Shown here piece after piece: positions 1-12,100 of a stretch of DNA of 64,000 bases. The translations under genes were made by a program, and so were the position numbers. This stretch comes from Tricholoma matsutake (Eukaryota; Basidiomycota; Agaricomycetes; Agaricales; Tricholomataceae), in assembly GCA_026075535.2 (NCBI GenBank), contig AP026540.1:6634001-6698000 (forward strand), in the 5' to 3' direction. The first letter of the stretch is position 1. Every line of letters begins with the position of its first letter. The notes beneath the pieces were generated by a model, which was not told the DNA's origin, made no database searches, and saw only the letters and a list, made by a program, of their open reading frames with translations.

Positions 1-3000
1 ATTCGGTCCCTGTGGTCCTTGCTGCTGTAAGTGAGGGGGAAGCAGGTGTGACATCAAGTGTGGAGGTAGTTGCTGTTGCTGCTGTTGCTGCTGTTGTGGC
101 CGCATCGCGAGCAGAGGGCCTTGCCCTTGGGTAGGTTGCCCTTGATGACCAGAGAATCCGCCACCTAGACCTCTCATACCACCTAGACCAACCCCACTCA
201 TGCCTAAGACTTGATTTGAGCTAGCACTGCGCAAGTCGATATGACTTTGATGCCCCGGACCTCCCATCGCCTGATGAACGACAGGATTCAGCTGCTGGTG
301 AGGTGCACGTCCTTGTGGCCCTCCTATATAACTCATATTACTGCCAGCAGTAAATGAATTATAGGGCGGCTGACTTGATCCATTGAGGTGCAGGCCCCCG
401 TGTAGACCAGTCGTTGGCATACCAGGCATTCCTAGATATTGGGAAGGTTCAAGGGGCGGTCGCCCTCCGAGATTTGCCAAGCCTGGAGGAAGTCGTTGCT
501 GCGTGTTCTGAAGGGAGGGTGGCTGACTAGAAATAGGTGATGCTCCCCCGCGATAGTGCGGTGGTTGCAGAGGGAAAGCATTGTTGCGACCAGTTTGCTG
601 GGAGTACATGGAACCAGAATACATTTGATCGACAGGGCGATGTTGTTGAGGAAGACGTTGGTGGTGGTGATTGAGATGCAATGAGTCATCCGATACATCC
701 GGATATCCAGCATTTTCCCGAGTTCGAGGAGGAGGTGCTGAGCGGAGGCCAGGGACCATACCATCTGGCATGAAATTTCGATCATCGAGGCGGCTCTCAT
801 ACAAAGGTTCAAGTCGATTATTATGTATTTGCTGTTGATTCTGGTGATAAACTTGCTGCTGTTGGAAAAGGTTAAGATTATGCTGCGCTTGTTGAGCTAA
901 CGGCACGTGGGATGGTGGAGTGCTCGGAATATTTCCTGTGCCTCCTCTTTGGTTCTGCAGCATCATTGTCAAAATATAGAACGAGAGAAGGAAGAAAGGA
1001 AGAAGAACAGGGAAGATTAGTGCTTACTTGCGATGAGTTGTTCAACATAGCATATATATCATCCATAGCTCGGTGATCTGTCAGGCCACCCATGGCAGCG
1101 TTGAAATGTTCTTGCCTTTGTCCAGGACTAGGACCAGGTGAGGAAGAAGGAAACCCAATAGGACCTTGAGGCTTCGCCACGGAAATCGCACCATCTCTCC
1201 CTTTACCATCAAAAAATTTTGCAAATCGACTCCCCTTGCTGGTAGACAAGCCGACACCATTATCTGAGGAAACGTCCTGAAAAGAGCCGTGTTCTGCCAC
1301 AGGCGTAAAGGGAACGTGCTCTCGTAATTCTTGATGACTTCCAGTTGACGAACCCGCAAATTTTCCTGGCTCTTCGAAAATGAAAGAAGGACGTGTCTGT
1401 TCTTCAAACGGCGAAAAGCCCTGTAACGATCGAACAGCATCAGATTTGGGAAGACCCTGCTGAAGATTTGGTTCAAGCATCGATATACCCGTAGTTTGGA
1501 AGCTCCCTGATAGTGTAACATGAGCATGGGTACAGATCAACGGAACATTGCTCCGTGCATACCATTTGTAGGTTTGCTGACGACAGCGGCTTGAGGCCTG
1601 GCAGCAGCGGACGATGTACGAGCAAAAGCCAGCAGACGCGAGCCTTGGGGCGGATTAAACTGAGGAGGTAAGGCGGATGGCGTACGCTCCATGTCTGGTA
1701 CATTTGTTTCCTGAGGAGCGTGGCTACGTACAACTTGTGGCGACAATGGTGCCTTTAATCCACCAGTAGATAGCTCCAATGAAGCCGTGGGATTCTGAGT
1801 GGGATCCGAGCTTTCTTTATAGTCAACAATAGGATGAGGAGTCTTTCTTGCAGAGGGTGAAATGATCTCAAGTTGCGGCAGAGGTGAGGTTTTCATATCA
1901 AGATGAGTGGATTGTTCTGCCGTTCCTTGGATAGTAGACGTAGCATCATCTGTAGATTAATCAATAAGAGACAGTGACATCTGTTGGGACTTGAGCATAC
2001 CTTCAGAAGTCTTTATCGATTGTGGGGTTTGTAAATTTGGCAAATTCGGGGCAGCTTTAACTGCAAGAGGCGAGGCCCCAACGAGTGGAGGAGGAGGATC
2101 AGCATTGTCGGATTTTTTCTTCTCCTCTTCGCGTTTCATCAACAGCCTGAACAATTGAATCTCATCCAACTGATCGTTAGGTATCAGTGGGCGTGATTCA
2201 ACGCCGTTGGTCTCCTTGATCGTAGCTTTCATCTCCTTCTCCTTCAATCCCTTTTTCCAGGCCTGGATACCATCAAGCTCTCCATCAACCCCTTTGCTAC
2301 CTAAAATATGTCCACTGGAAGGGTTTGGAATGTACGCATCCATCCACGCGGGTTCCTTTTCTCGGTCCCGTTCACGGTCACGACGCTCTTCCCGTTCCTT
2401 CGTGTCGTCTGCAATTGGCCCATTCCTCTTTTCACGTCCAGGTAAGCGTTTCGGACGCGCGTCGCGCTCCTCGACAGACATCCACCGACGATCAGTTGTA
2501 GAATCCCATGTCGAATCTTTATCCCGGACTCGCTCTTTGTCACGATACTGATCTGGATACCTGTCCCCCCGTCTTGCAGCCATCCTTTCGTCCCTTTTCC
2601 CGTCGTCTCTCCATCGTCGAGGATCGTCGAATTCAACCTCTCGATCAGCATCCCGATCTCTCCGTGAATCCTCTCGCTCGCGCTCGCCTCTAATTCGATC
2701 TTTATCCTCGCGGTCCCGATCTCGTCGAGAGACGGACGGATCCCCTCGGTGTCTTGAGGAATCACGCACACGAGATCTTGGCCTGTCGCGTTCATCACGA
2801 TCTCTACGGCTAGGTTCAGCACCTGGAACACTGTAAATAGATGCTCTATTCGAGGTTGGGCGATATACGTACGGTCCTCTCGGGTAGAACGTGATTCGGC
2901 TCCTGATAAGAATATTAATTAATTTGCCAATTAACAGAGAGGAGGCATCCACCTCTTCTCCAGTCATCACTGGCCTCCCCACCTTTCTTCTTGGCAGCCT

Positions 3001-3761
3001 CTCGAGCGTCAGCTCGTCGGGAAGCCGTAGCAGGAACTTGGGCCTGGGCGCCTGACTTATTGGACGAACTTGAGTTGAGGTGCGGTGCCGTTTCTCTTTG
3101 GGTAGGTGGCACGAATTTTTCAGGTAGCTGAGGTGAAATTCAGCATATGAGAGGGTAAAAGCACACGTGTACTGACGTGGCGCAAACCTCTGTCGTCGTT
3201 TGGCCGCTGATGCTTGAAATTACCCATTGGTGACTCTTCCGCATCACGCCTGGATCTAGGTAAGGTGTCAGGTTATCAGCACGCTTGAAATCTTATAAAT
3301 AAGCTAACCGCCTATCCCTCCCAGTATTGGGTGCTATAGGTTCGAGATCTTTCTTGGAAAGGTTTTGTTCATTGTCGCTTCTGGTCAAAATCATATCACG
3401 AGTTAGATAGGGATGAGACCTTAATAGTATCATACCCAAACCAGTCCTTCAGTACCGGCATGTTAGGTGGCAATTGAACCAGGGAGGAGTTGTGTAAGAG
3501 AAGGAGCTGTCGCCTAGTGTAGATCCTAATTGGACAGAGCGCAGCGGTGTCATTTTCGTGTTGTTGAAGTATTGACGGCTGACTGGCATTATCGTGGACA
3601 GTGACCGTTGCAACAGAGCGGGCCAGATCCTCCACAGCCGAAACCTGAGCACTAGTCGTGGTTTCTGGTATATTGTCAACTGCAAGCCCTGCCATACTCG
3701 AGTTATGAGACGGTTTGTTGGTGAAGGTATAGTCACAAGTGGTAGCCTGTGTAGCGTTCAT
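1..3761 (-). CDS. eIF4E-binding protein, 4E-T (EIF4ENIF1)-like, C-terminus cut by window edge
   Basis: Probable translational repressor or mRNA-decay scaffold that binds the cap protein eIF4E. Near the N-terminus (about 3501-3521) it has YTRRQLL, a perfect YxxxxL-hydrophobic eIF4E-binding motif. It then has a long RD/RE-rich basic-acidic segment (about 2380-2830), the motifs GSRLLAFA and GSRFAKFFD that resemble the short repeated motifs of animal 4E-T, and a glutamine-rich tail with a run of about 10 Q at 61-100. At least seven introns fit the frame, for example 957-1031, about 1504-1570 (donor GTATGC) and one after DWFG near 3435 with a CTAAC branch site. The start is taken at MNATQATT (3761); MAGLAVDN at 3695 is an alternative. 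The gene runs off the left edge, so the C-terminus is missing. The family call rests on motifs, not on overall alignment. Confidence 0.62.
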
Positions 3762-3825
3762 GCGGGATTTGAAACGTATTTGGTAACCATAAAATACCTT
3801 GAACTTTCCCGAATCATCATGCATC
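3762..3825. promoter_or_regulatory. Very short divergent intergenic region, 4E-T-like gene and LYRM2
   Basis: Only about 64 nt separate the two putative start codons. Either the promoter is shared and very compact, or the 5' UTRs overlap the opposite gene. If the 4E-T-like gene starts at 3695 instead, the gap is about 130 nt. No TATA box is evident. Confidence 0.35.
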
Positions 3826-4174
3826 ATGGCTTCAGCACCTAACCTCACGCTCAGGCACTTTCTTCTCAAACAACAAGTACTCGATCTATATCGTAATGCA
3901 ATTCGTGCATCTAGAGGTATCACATGTTGCTCAATGTCCACCAGAGCTGCCTAATCAATTACATCCAGCTATTCAGGACCCAGTGACTAGGCGAGAGACC
4001 CTGGTCTGGATTCGCAGTGAAATTGAACACAGCCGGCATATTACCGATGTAGTACGTTCTTTATCCTTCTCTTGCACGACGTACTTATCAGAGGAAGCTC
4101 TGCAGACTTTAATTGAGGACAAACTGAAACTAGGTCGACGGGACTTGAAAGCGATTCTACCCACTGTTCAGTGA
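3826..4174 (+). CDS. LYRM2: LYR motif-containing protein 2
   Basis: Small mitochondrial LYR-family protein. Such proteins bind the acyl carrier protein and help assemble or stabilise respiratory complexes; LYRM2 has been linked to complex I. Three exons (3826-3916, 3969-4051, 4094-4174) give about 84 residues, close to the roughly 88 of the human protein. The N-terminal LTLRHFLLKQQVLDLYRNAI carries the LYR tripeptide in the same context as human LTLKQFVRRQQVLLLYR. The second acceptor is the AG of CAGAG at 4092-4093; the AG two bases earlier would break the frame. The start is the first ATG, just before the conserved block. Confidence 0.85.
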
Positions 4175-6199
4175 AGGAGTAATTCACGTGGTCATGCCAT
4201 GATTGTGGCTTCGACGCAGTAAGCAGTACAAGTTTATCGCTGACAATCCCGTAATAGGCAGGGTACACTGCTCAGTGTCGATAACAGATCGCAATTCGAA
4301 TGAGATTCCAGTTTCAGAATAACTGTCGTGGACCAGATCCTTGAAATAATCGAGAGATACGTTTCAGAATATCTGGACACCTAAAAACTGTATATATCTG
4401 TTGCATCGATAAAGCAGCAGAGGTATATGTATAAACGGTAACTTCATAACAAGATATCGGATCCACCTAATATGTATATAATTGCCATGCGGTCCTCCCA
4501 GATAATAACAGCCAGTGGTGCTTTTGTCGTCAGATATCCCTCCAGCTGTTGAATTGGACGCTAATCCTCTTCGCCGACGACTTTCCGCTCTTCCTATGGT
4601 AGATCATGCAAGCGTCGCACCATATACTTCCCATTCAATGTGTCTTGTCCTGTGTTCTAAACATGAATTATTGAAGTTTCGTCGTCTCTCCAAAGTTGCT
4701 TAGATTCATGGTATCCACAATTCGTATTATCTAGGCGATCGCCGGGAGCTTTTCTCTGCAGCTGCCCTAGAGGAACTTCAACATTGGCTTCGTGGTGTGT
4801 GTATCTTTCCCGATCGAGGCACTTCTAAGGAACTCGCGTGTGGACGTCAAGGAAATGCTTGTTTCAGTCTCTCATTCTCACAGACTCTTTCATAAGCAAG
4901 GCACAAACTGTACGTCCTCAACTTCAGTACCCTTTCGGCAGAGTACTTTTCTACAGCTGATGAGGTCACACAGGTGGAGACGATTGAATAATACATGCCT
5001 TCACATTAAACCGGCGGACGAGGCACTGATTTCTCGATCGTCCACTATTTAGGTGATGTCTAGGACCGGAGTCACGTTTCACAACAGAGTAGTGCAAAGT
5101 ATCAAACAAGCCTCGTAGGTTTTGTCCATCAATCCGATTCATCAGGAGCCAATTCCCTCATGCATAGGAGGAGGGGACTTAGATCACGACATTTACTAAA
5201 TCAGGTCCCCAACTTCGAACTAACACATGCTCATCCATTTGCAGAATATCATCCGGTTCCAAATAAATTCTTTCAGCGGCCAAGGACGTCACAGAATTTG
5301 TCATGGAGTAATGTTCGTTTTTCCTTATTCGTTGCTGGTGACTCAATTGTAATTGATACGCATATGTAGGTTGCAATAATCGCGATGAATTGGGTCACCC
5401 TGCCAATCAAACGCCTGACGGAATATTCGATCCAGACTGTTTGAAACTATCAGGTCTGCAGTGATGCCGTACTACAGCCTGCTCAGTCTAATATCCCGAA
5501 ATTACACTTGCGGAAAAAGTCTAAAGTTGACTAGAAATGCTCCCGAAACGGTCAGTCCGGACTCGAGGTGGCCATCGGTCGATTATCGATCTCCCATCGT
5601 TGACACAGCCTAAACGAGCACGGACCCATAAGTGCATGAAGTAGCCAAAGTCTTGGATCGCCTCAGCCAAAACCCGGCTGCGGAGGCTATCCAATGCCGG
5701 GTTGGCGACATTCAGAACATTCTCTCGCTCTATGGCTCAATATATGTCCCGGAGCTGTGGACTAATTGTAGTCATGCACTCTCGCTCCGACGATCTACCC
5801 CACTCACAGAAGAAAAGGCTATGATTGGGATCATTGTACCAAAAAATTCAAAACGATGCCAAAACTGAAGGGAACACAGATTTCATGGTGCGTGGTATCA
5901 GAGCTGGGGTGCCCCCGACAGTGTTTATGGAACCAGTATGGTTAGCATGACAGTTCTCAGTATTGGAGCGCAAATCCTTTAGTGTGCAGAGTTTCGGATG
6001 GGTGGCTCTGGGGGCAATCTTCGAAGCAATCAAGGGAATCGAGGAGTCAGAACTGGAATCAGCCAATTAGGTTTCATATGCAGTGTACTGAGAATTGGCA
6101 TTGTAATGGCCTTCCTGGGAAAGGTTCGTATTGAAAAACAATGTCGATGTACAGAACCCAGAGGCTCTTCATATAGAGCATGGTCAGAAAAAAATACAC
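4175..6199. other. 2-kb block without a recognisable gene
   Basis: All six frames hold only short open stretches (under about 95 codons) with no family resemblance. No tandem repeats, terminal inverted repeats or tRNA were seen. It lies between the convergent 3' ends of LYRM2 and SmD2, where UTRs account for only part of it. It may be decayed transposon sequence or hold a non-coding RNA; neither can be shown. Confidence 0.5.
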
Positions 6200-6798
6200 C
6201 TAAGCTTGGTTGCGGAGAACTGGGAGGTTTCATTTAAGCTGAAATCCATTGTCAGTGACGGCCGGACTTACTGAGAATTACTGAATCGCCTCTACAAATG
6301 ATGCAACACCTTAACGAGTCTTCAGCCGCGAAAAATATACACATACCTTAAAAACATTTTGCTAATAAACCGGTCCTTATTCACAGGTTTCTTGTTTTTC
6401 CCTTTTGGGATCTCAGTCCACATCTAACTTAATCGTCAACTGCGGGTTAGTATCCATGGACGTATGAGCGTGCCTCTTTCACATTCTCAAGAACCTGGAA
6501 CGCTGCTTTGAGTACGAACAGTATATCGAGCAGACAAGCCATGACTCGCCATATTGCTGTGTCTGTCAAACGCTTTAACACGAGCAAGTAATTTTTTGTT
6601 ATTGCGCAAGGATATGAGGACCTGCGCGTGGTTCCGGACTGCTTGCTGAAGCACGGACAACGGCCCCTGCGAGATCTCGTGCTCCTCTAGCTGGCGCAGC
6701 TGAGCCTCGTCCAATTCAGACTTTGGAACGTGAACATATTGACTGGATAGTGAAGGTAAATGATCGAGGACCGACGAATCGAACGCTTCTCACCTCAT
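6200..6798 (-). CDS. SMD2: Small nuclear ribonucleoprotein Sm D2
   Basis: Core Sm-ring protein of the U1, U2, U4 and U5 snRNPs, needed for pre-mRNA splicing. Joining six exons gives about 111 residues, against about 118 in human. The frame shows [37 protein letters not shown] (Sm1), [26 protein letters not shown] and FLRGDSVILILRN (Sm2), matching SmD2 along its full length. Exon 1 encodes only ATG-AG. The 21-nt exon at 6474-6494 (VLENVKE) is flanked by introns 6495-6549 and 6424-6473, whose donors read GCGAGT and GCACGC instead of GT. The second has a clear ATACTAAC branch site. The stop is TAG at 6200-6202. It is divergent from NOP7. Confidence 0.9.
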
Positions 6799-6913
6799 TT
6801 TGGTTGTAGTTGTAGCAGAGCCTGAGTACTTGAGTCACGGTCTGTATAGGATCACAAGAGATAATACGATTACATAACACGCAACTTTTTTTTGAACACC
6901 TCCCTGATCTGCC
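6799..6913. promoter_or_regulatory. Divergent promoter region, SmD2 and NOP7
   Basis: 115 nt separate the two start codons of a splicing gene and a ribosome-biogenesis gene, so the promoter must be shared or overlapping. It includes a T-rich tract just before the NOP7 ATG. No specific binding site was identified. Confidence 0.4.
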
Positions 6914-8969
6914 ATGGGCCGTCTAAAACAGAAAGGAAAAGCTGGAGCCGCGAAGGCATATGTTACTCGGTCTGCTGCAGTCAAAAAGTTGCAATGCTCA
7001 CTCGCAGACTTCCGTCGTTTGTGTATCTTGAAAGGTATTATTTTTTGCGTCCTTATTTCCTGAGTGTTTCTCCACCTCCTAGACAGGAATTTTTCCTCGT
7101 GAACCTCGGAGTCGCAAGCGTGCTAACAAAGGATCATCGGCCCCCACTACATTTTATTATGCCAAAGATATTTCATATCTTGCTCACGAGCCAGTTCTCA
7201 AGAAGCTGCGAGAACATAAGGCTTTTGCGAAGAAGCTGTCGCGCGCCCTTGGACGTGGAGAATGGAGCAGTGCAAAGACTTTAGATGTTAACAAACCGGT
7301 TTATCGTCTAGACCACATCATCAAAGAAAGGTGAGAGATTTTGACGATGCATAGATGCACTTCCTCATTGCCTAGGTATCCGACTTTCATTGATGCTATT
7401 CGAGATATCGACGATGCATTGTGCTTGATATTTTTGTTTTCGTCTCTCCCATCCAATCCTCGCCTTCCCCCAGAACTTATTGAAAACTGCACTCGTCTTT
7501 CGGCAGAATGGCAACTTTACATTTTGCACACACGATCTTTGCGAAAGTGCTTTCTTTCAATAAAAGGTGTCTACTATCAAGCCGAAGTCATGGATCAAAG
7601 CGTAACCTGGCTTGTGCCGTATCAATTCACCCAAAACGTACGTGATAACTTAAGAATCTGAAGGCAGGCTCAGTTATACTCTTTTAGATTCCAGCGGACG
7701 TTGATGTTCGCGTCATGCTGACCTTTCTGGAACTATACCAAACATTGCTAGGATTCGTGCTTTTCAAGCTCTATACAGATGCTGGATTAGTTTATCCTCC
7801 GCCACTTGATAAACAAAAGGATGATGGAGGTGCAGGCGTTGGCGCTTTTAGCCTCCAAGTTGCAAGCAGTAGAACGGGGCATGCCTTAGAGCAGTCGTCG
7901 GATATCGATGGGCGCAAAATCACAGGCAAAGACGTGCGAAAAACGATCAAAAGCATCGGTATGTCTTCTGGAACAGATGTTACGGACGTAGATATGTCCA
8001 ACGCTGAGCCCACCGCGGACGAAGTTGACGAAGAATTTACTACTCACCCTTCGGCATCAGACACCGCAATGACTGCCTCTCTGCCAACCTTGAAGTCACT
8101 TGTGGCCCTTCCCCCATCGCTTTCCAGTGCACTTTTCGCCCCATACACCTTTTTCCTTTCTAGAGAAACTTCGAGGCCTATTTTCGAATTCATTGTGCGC
8201 TCATTTGGCGGACGAATAGGCTGGCCTCCTTCTTCGGGTGCTGGATCTCCCTTTGTCGAAACAGATGATTCAATAACGCACGTTATCATTGACCGGCCAC
8301 TCGTGCAAAAACCAGATGAGACGGCTGTGGAGAGGGAGCGCAGGCTTAGAAGAAAGTTCGTTCAGCCGCAGTGGATTGTGGATTGCATCAATTCAGGCAG
8401 GATTTTGCTTGAGGAGCCCTACGCACAGGGCAAGACACTTCCTCCTCACCTGAGTCCCTTTGGAGAATCCGAAAATGCTTATGATCCAACATTGGAACAT
8501 GCCGGCGCAAGTGCGACTATGTTGGATGATGTAGAATCAGAAAACGGAGGAGACATTGATCTGGAACATATTGCGGACACCATTGCTTTAACAGATGGAA
8601 CAACGGTTGCTGACTCAAGTGTGTTGAGAACAGCGGAATTGGCGGCGGAGGCAGCTGGTGTGGACTACAGCACATTCGAGAAGGGGGTCAACAAGTTGCG
8701 GAATAAATCCAAACAATCCTCCAGAGAGACTGTGGAGGAGAGCGAGAAAGACATGAACAAGATGATGATGAGTAACAAGCAACGGAAGTTGTATGAGAAG
8801 ATGAAATACAGCCAGAGGAAGCGTGAACATGAGGTAAGGGAGTTGAGATCCTTTCTGTCGTACGTGCTCAATGCCTCCCATTCTACTTTAGCGAGAAAAT
8901 TTAATAGCGAAGAAGCGATCCATCGAGAAGAAAAAGAAGCGGGAAGGTCAGAGTACGATGGCTGCTTAG
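6914..8969 (+). CDS. NOP7: Pescadillo homologue, 60S ribosome biogenesis factor
   Basis: Nucleolar protein of the Nop7-Erb1-Ytm1 (PeBoW) complex, required for ITS2 processing and 60S maturation. The start [19 protein letters not shown] is the typical pescadillo N-terminus, followed by the Pescadillo_N domain ([40 protein letters not shown]). A BRCT domain lies at about 8080-8440 ([34 protein letters not shown]). The C-terminus is acidic, then lysine-rich. Introns follow the codons near 7031, 7331, 7638 and 8833. The last (8834-8891) joins to [19 protein letters not shown] and a TAG at 8967-8969; reading through it instead would add an unrelated hydrophobic tail. Confidence 0.93.
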
Positions 8970-9179
8970 TGCTTAACATTTTTTTACATATGTACTACTT
9001 TGGGTATGTTATGTTACTATTAGTCGTTATTGATCGTTGCAAGTCACGACACCAACTGCCCATAGTCCTATCCTTATGAAGTAGTTGCGGCTTGTGCGTC
9101 TCCTTTGTGAAGTCAACGTTTCGACAGCGACCGGAAATATCTTGTGCATCCATTGCATAGGCTCGAGTGGACTCGAACC

Positions 9180-12100
9180 ATGCAAGAGCAACTTACACTC
9201 ACCATTACCGGACACACTCTACCACATGCGTCACCCCAATCCGTATCTCCTCCTCCTTACGAACCAAACACTAATTCTTCTGTATTCCTTGCCGAAACAA
9301 CTACAACGCGCACCGAAGTCGTAACGACTACAACCACGACGACACACTTTTTCTCTCTCTCGCCTTGGCGAAAAAGCAGTTTTGCAAATCTTATGCACCA
9401 GAGCGCAGGTATAAATGACAATGGCCAGCGAGAACCAATTGCATTTCCCACACGCCCCATGGTAGAAAAGGAACTGCCTCCGACGCCGCCACACGACCAG
9501 GACCTCGACAGTAATATATCGCCGACTTATGGTACGTCCAAAGACCGAGGGCTAGTGAACGAGACCGTAACCAATTATTCTGCATCAGCTTCCGCTGACC
9601 TGCCCAAGTCACCCGAAGTCAGAGATTCTCAGCCGACGAGGCATTCCACCGCTGTGCTGGCCCGTGCTGCACTGGGTCTAGGATTACCTCCTCACGCCTC
9701 CACTTCATTCTCATCCTCCAGAATCCCTTTTGGTACAGCGTCATCCCCAGGACCCGAGGATGATGTCACCACCCCTGAAGTTTACAAATCTGACCAAATT
9801 AACGCGAATTTGACACACGAAAGCCTAGCCACCGTCAACGACGAGGATCGACGGCGAAGAACTCGGGGGGTGTCATTTGGCGCCTCGTCCTTCCTCAAGT
9901 TGGGCTCTGCTGAGGTTAAGGGGAAAAGAAAGGAAAAGGAAATAGGCAATGAATCGGCAGCTAAAGGGTCCCCGAAAACAATCTCGAGAAGACCTTCATT
10001 TTGGTCTCGTAAAAAATCAGACACCGTGGTACGCAGCTCGACAACATCTGACAATACCGAGGCCCATTTGGCTCCACATCTGACATTGCCACCTATCTCT
10101 CCCTTTGACGCGAACATCACGTTTACTCCGTCGCCATTTTCATCTCTGCAACACTACCGGACTATATCTCGAAGCTATTCCGAGCGGGGTGACTCGTGCC
10201 AGACCACCGAAGCAACGTCTTCTAGGCGGCCGGCAACAGCCAATCCCTCTGACGGTCATCTTGGTTCTCGATTCCCAATGCTCGAACCTTCATCAGCACC
10301 TGAAGTTTTACCCGTCTTCATGCGTTCATCTCGCAGGCCACAGACGGCTGTAACTGGCCAACGGCCTCGCTCATTAACAAACCCTCCTGGGTTATTCTTA
10401 TCTCCTTTGGACCAGTCGATATCTCTGAAGCCTCCTTTACCTCGTGGATCTTCTGCGAGTTCTACAGGCACACGAAATAGACCGAATTCTACAACATACT
10501 CCCTGGATAAAGGTCTCACCACCATCCTTCCATCTGGCGATAGCAAGAAGCCGCAATTAATTCCTCCTGTGCCATTGAAGGATCAGGAGTCTCCTGAATT
10601 GTACTTGAGCCGGCTTCAAGCGGCGGTAAGTAAAGTCGAAGTAGCTGGCATTCTGGCGTCGAAGTACGTCTGCTTTTGCTATCGTTTTGCTTATCTCATC
10701 ATGTATGACATTTATTAACAGTGCTGACGCTTTTCACGTTCAAGCACTCCGAACATACATTGGACAGTTTAATTTTGTCAACGATCCACTCGATGTAGCC
10801 CTTCGAAGGTTGCTTATGGAGGTGGGTCTACCGAGGGAGACGCAGCAGATTGATCGAGTTGTTGAAGCGTTCGCTGGTCGATATGTACAATGCAATCCAA
10901 ACTTATTCACATCGGAAGGTAAGTTTGATGCTTCTGCATACTATTCTTACTAAATCGAAAAGCAGACCACCCCTATATCTTGGCCTTTAGCTTGATTATG
11001 CTGCACACGGATGCCTTCAACAAATCAAACAAGCACAAGATGACCAGGGCAGCTTATGTCAAAAATGCCAGACTTCCTGGGGTGGCTTCTGATGTCTTGC
11101 ATGTGAGCTCACCTATGGACATCTAGAGACTGTCACTAACATAATTCATAGTGCTTCTATGACAATATAGTCTTCGCACCATTCGTCTTTATTGAAGATC
11201 CTGTTGATGTCAATGGACAACGCGGAGTATCATCTGAGGCTATATCCAGCCGCCCTTCTACTCGTGCCTCCAACAGTGGGCCGGTCGCCTTGATGCGAGG
11301 GAACAAAATTGACCCGTATTATCTCATAGCCAACGTAAGGTTTCTTTTTCAGATATAAAAGTATTTTTACAAGTTTCCACATAGAATCTACTGGACCCTC
11401 TTCGTCTTAACGTGGATAATTATGTTCCAATGGAAAACCCGTACTCTTACGAAGGGACTGCTGGTCCTTGGGATGAAGCACAGCTTCGGCTTGCATTTGC
11501 GAAACCAGGCGAAATGGAAGTCGGCTCCCCTGATCATGGTTCGATGTTGCCGTTCTTCGGTCTCGGCATGGGTGGAAGTCCCCCAAGTCCCTTTGGGAGT
11601 TCAGGAACATCTCCTGAGTCTTATCTATGCTCTTCCGAAGTGTGGACCTTGAAGGTGACCAAAGTAGGTCTGTTGAACAGGAAGGATGACATCCTGGAAG
11701 GGGGGAAAAAAGCCTCGAATCGGAAATGGAAGTTATGGAGTGTTGTCCTGACTGGGTCCCAGCTTCTCTTTTTCCGTGATTCAACTTGGTCCACCTCAAT
11801 GCTAGCTCAAACGGTGCCTTCGGATGGCCACGTTATTTTCCCTCAACAAGCTGTGTTCAAACCTGATGAGGTATTGTCCGTTAAGGATGCAGTGGCTGTG
11901 ATAGATAAGTCCTATCTTAAGGTATTGTTCCTCTATCGAGTATAGTTCAACACTGAATGATGACGCAGTACGAACACACCCTACGATTCGTCCTGCCCGA
12001 TGGCCGACAGAGCCTTCTACAGGCGCCAGGGAGGAATGAGCTTAATGAGTGGATTTCAAGAATTAACTATGCGAGTGCTTTCAAGTCAGCCGGGGTGCGG

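Noticed and set aside
61..100. CAG/CAA repeat as a separate microsatellite feature
   Set aside because: It is the polyglutamine run of the 4E-T-like protein and is described there.
6487..6714. SmD2 as a truncated pseudogene ending after HSNM
   Set aside because: The apparent truncation vanishes when GC-AG introns are allowed; all remaining SmD2 blocks follow in order with a proper stop.
9027..9079. NOP7 reading through to 9079
   Set aside because: The last part would be hydrophobic and unlike pescadillo; intron 8834-8891 gives the expected lysine-rich end.
9150..9195. Possible tRNA on the minus strand (GGTTCGAGTCC-like T-arm)
   Set aside because: Only the T-loop resembles a tRNA. The stem pairs fail beyond three bases and no matching acceptor 5' half lies within the expected distance.
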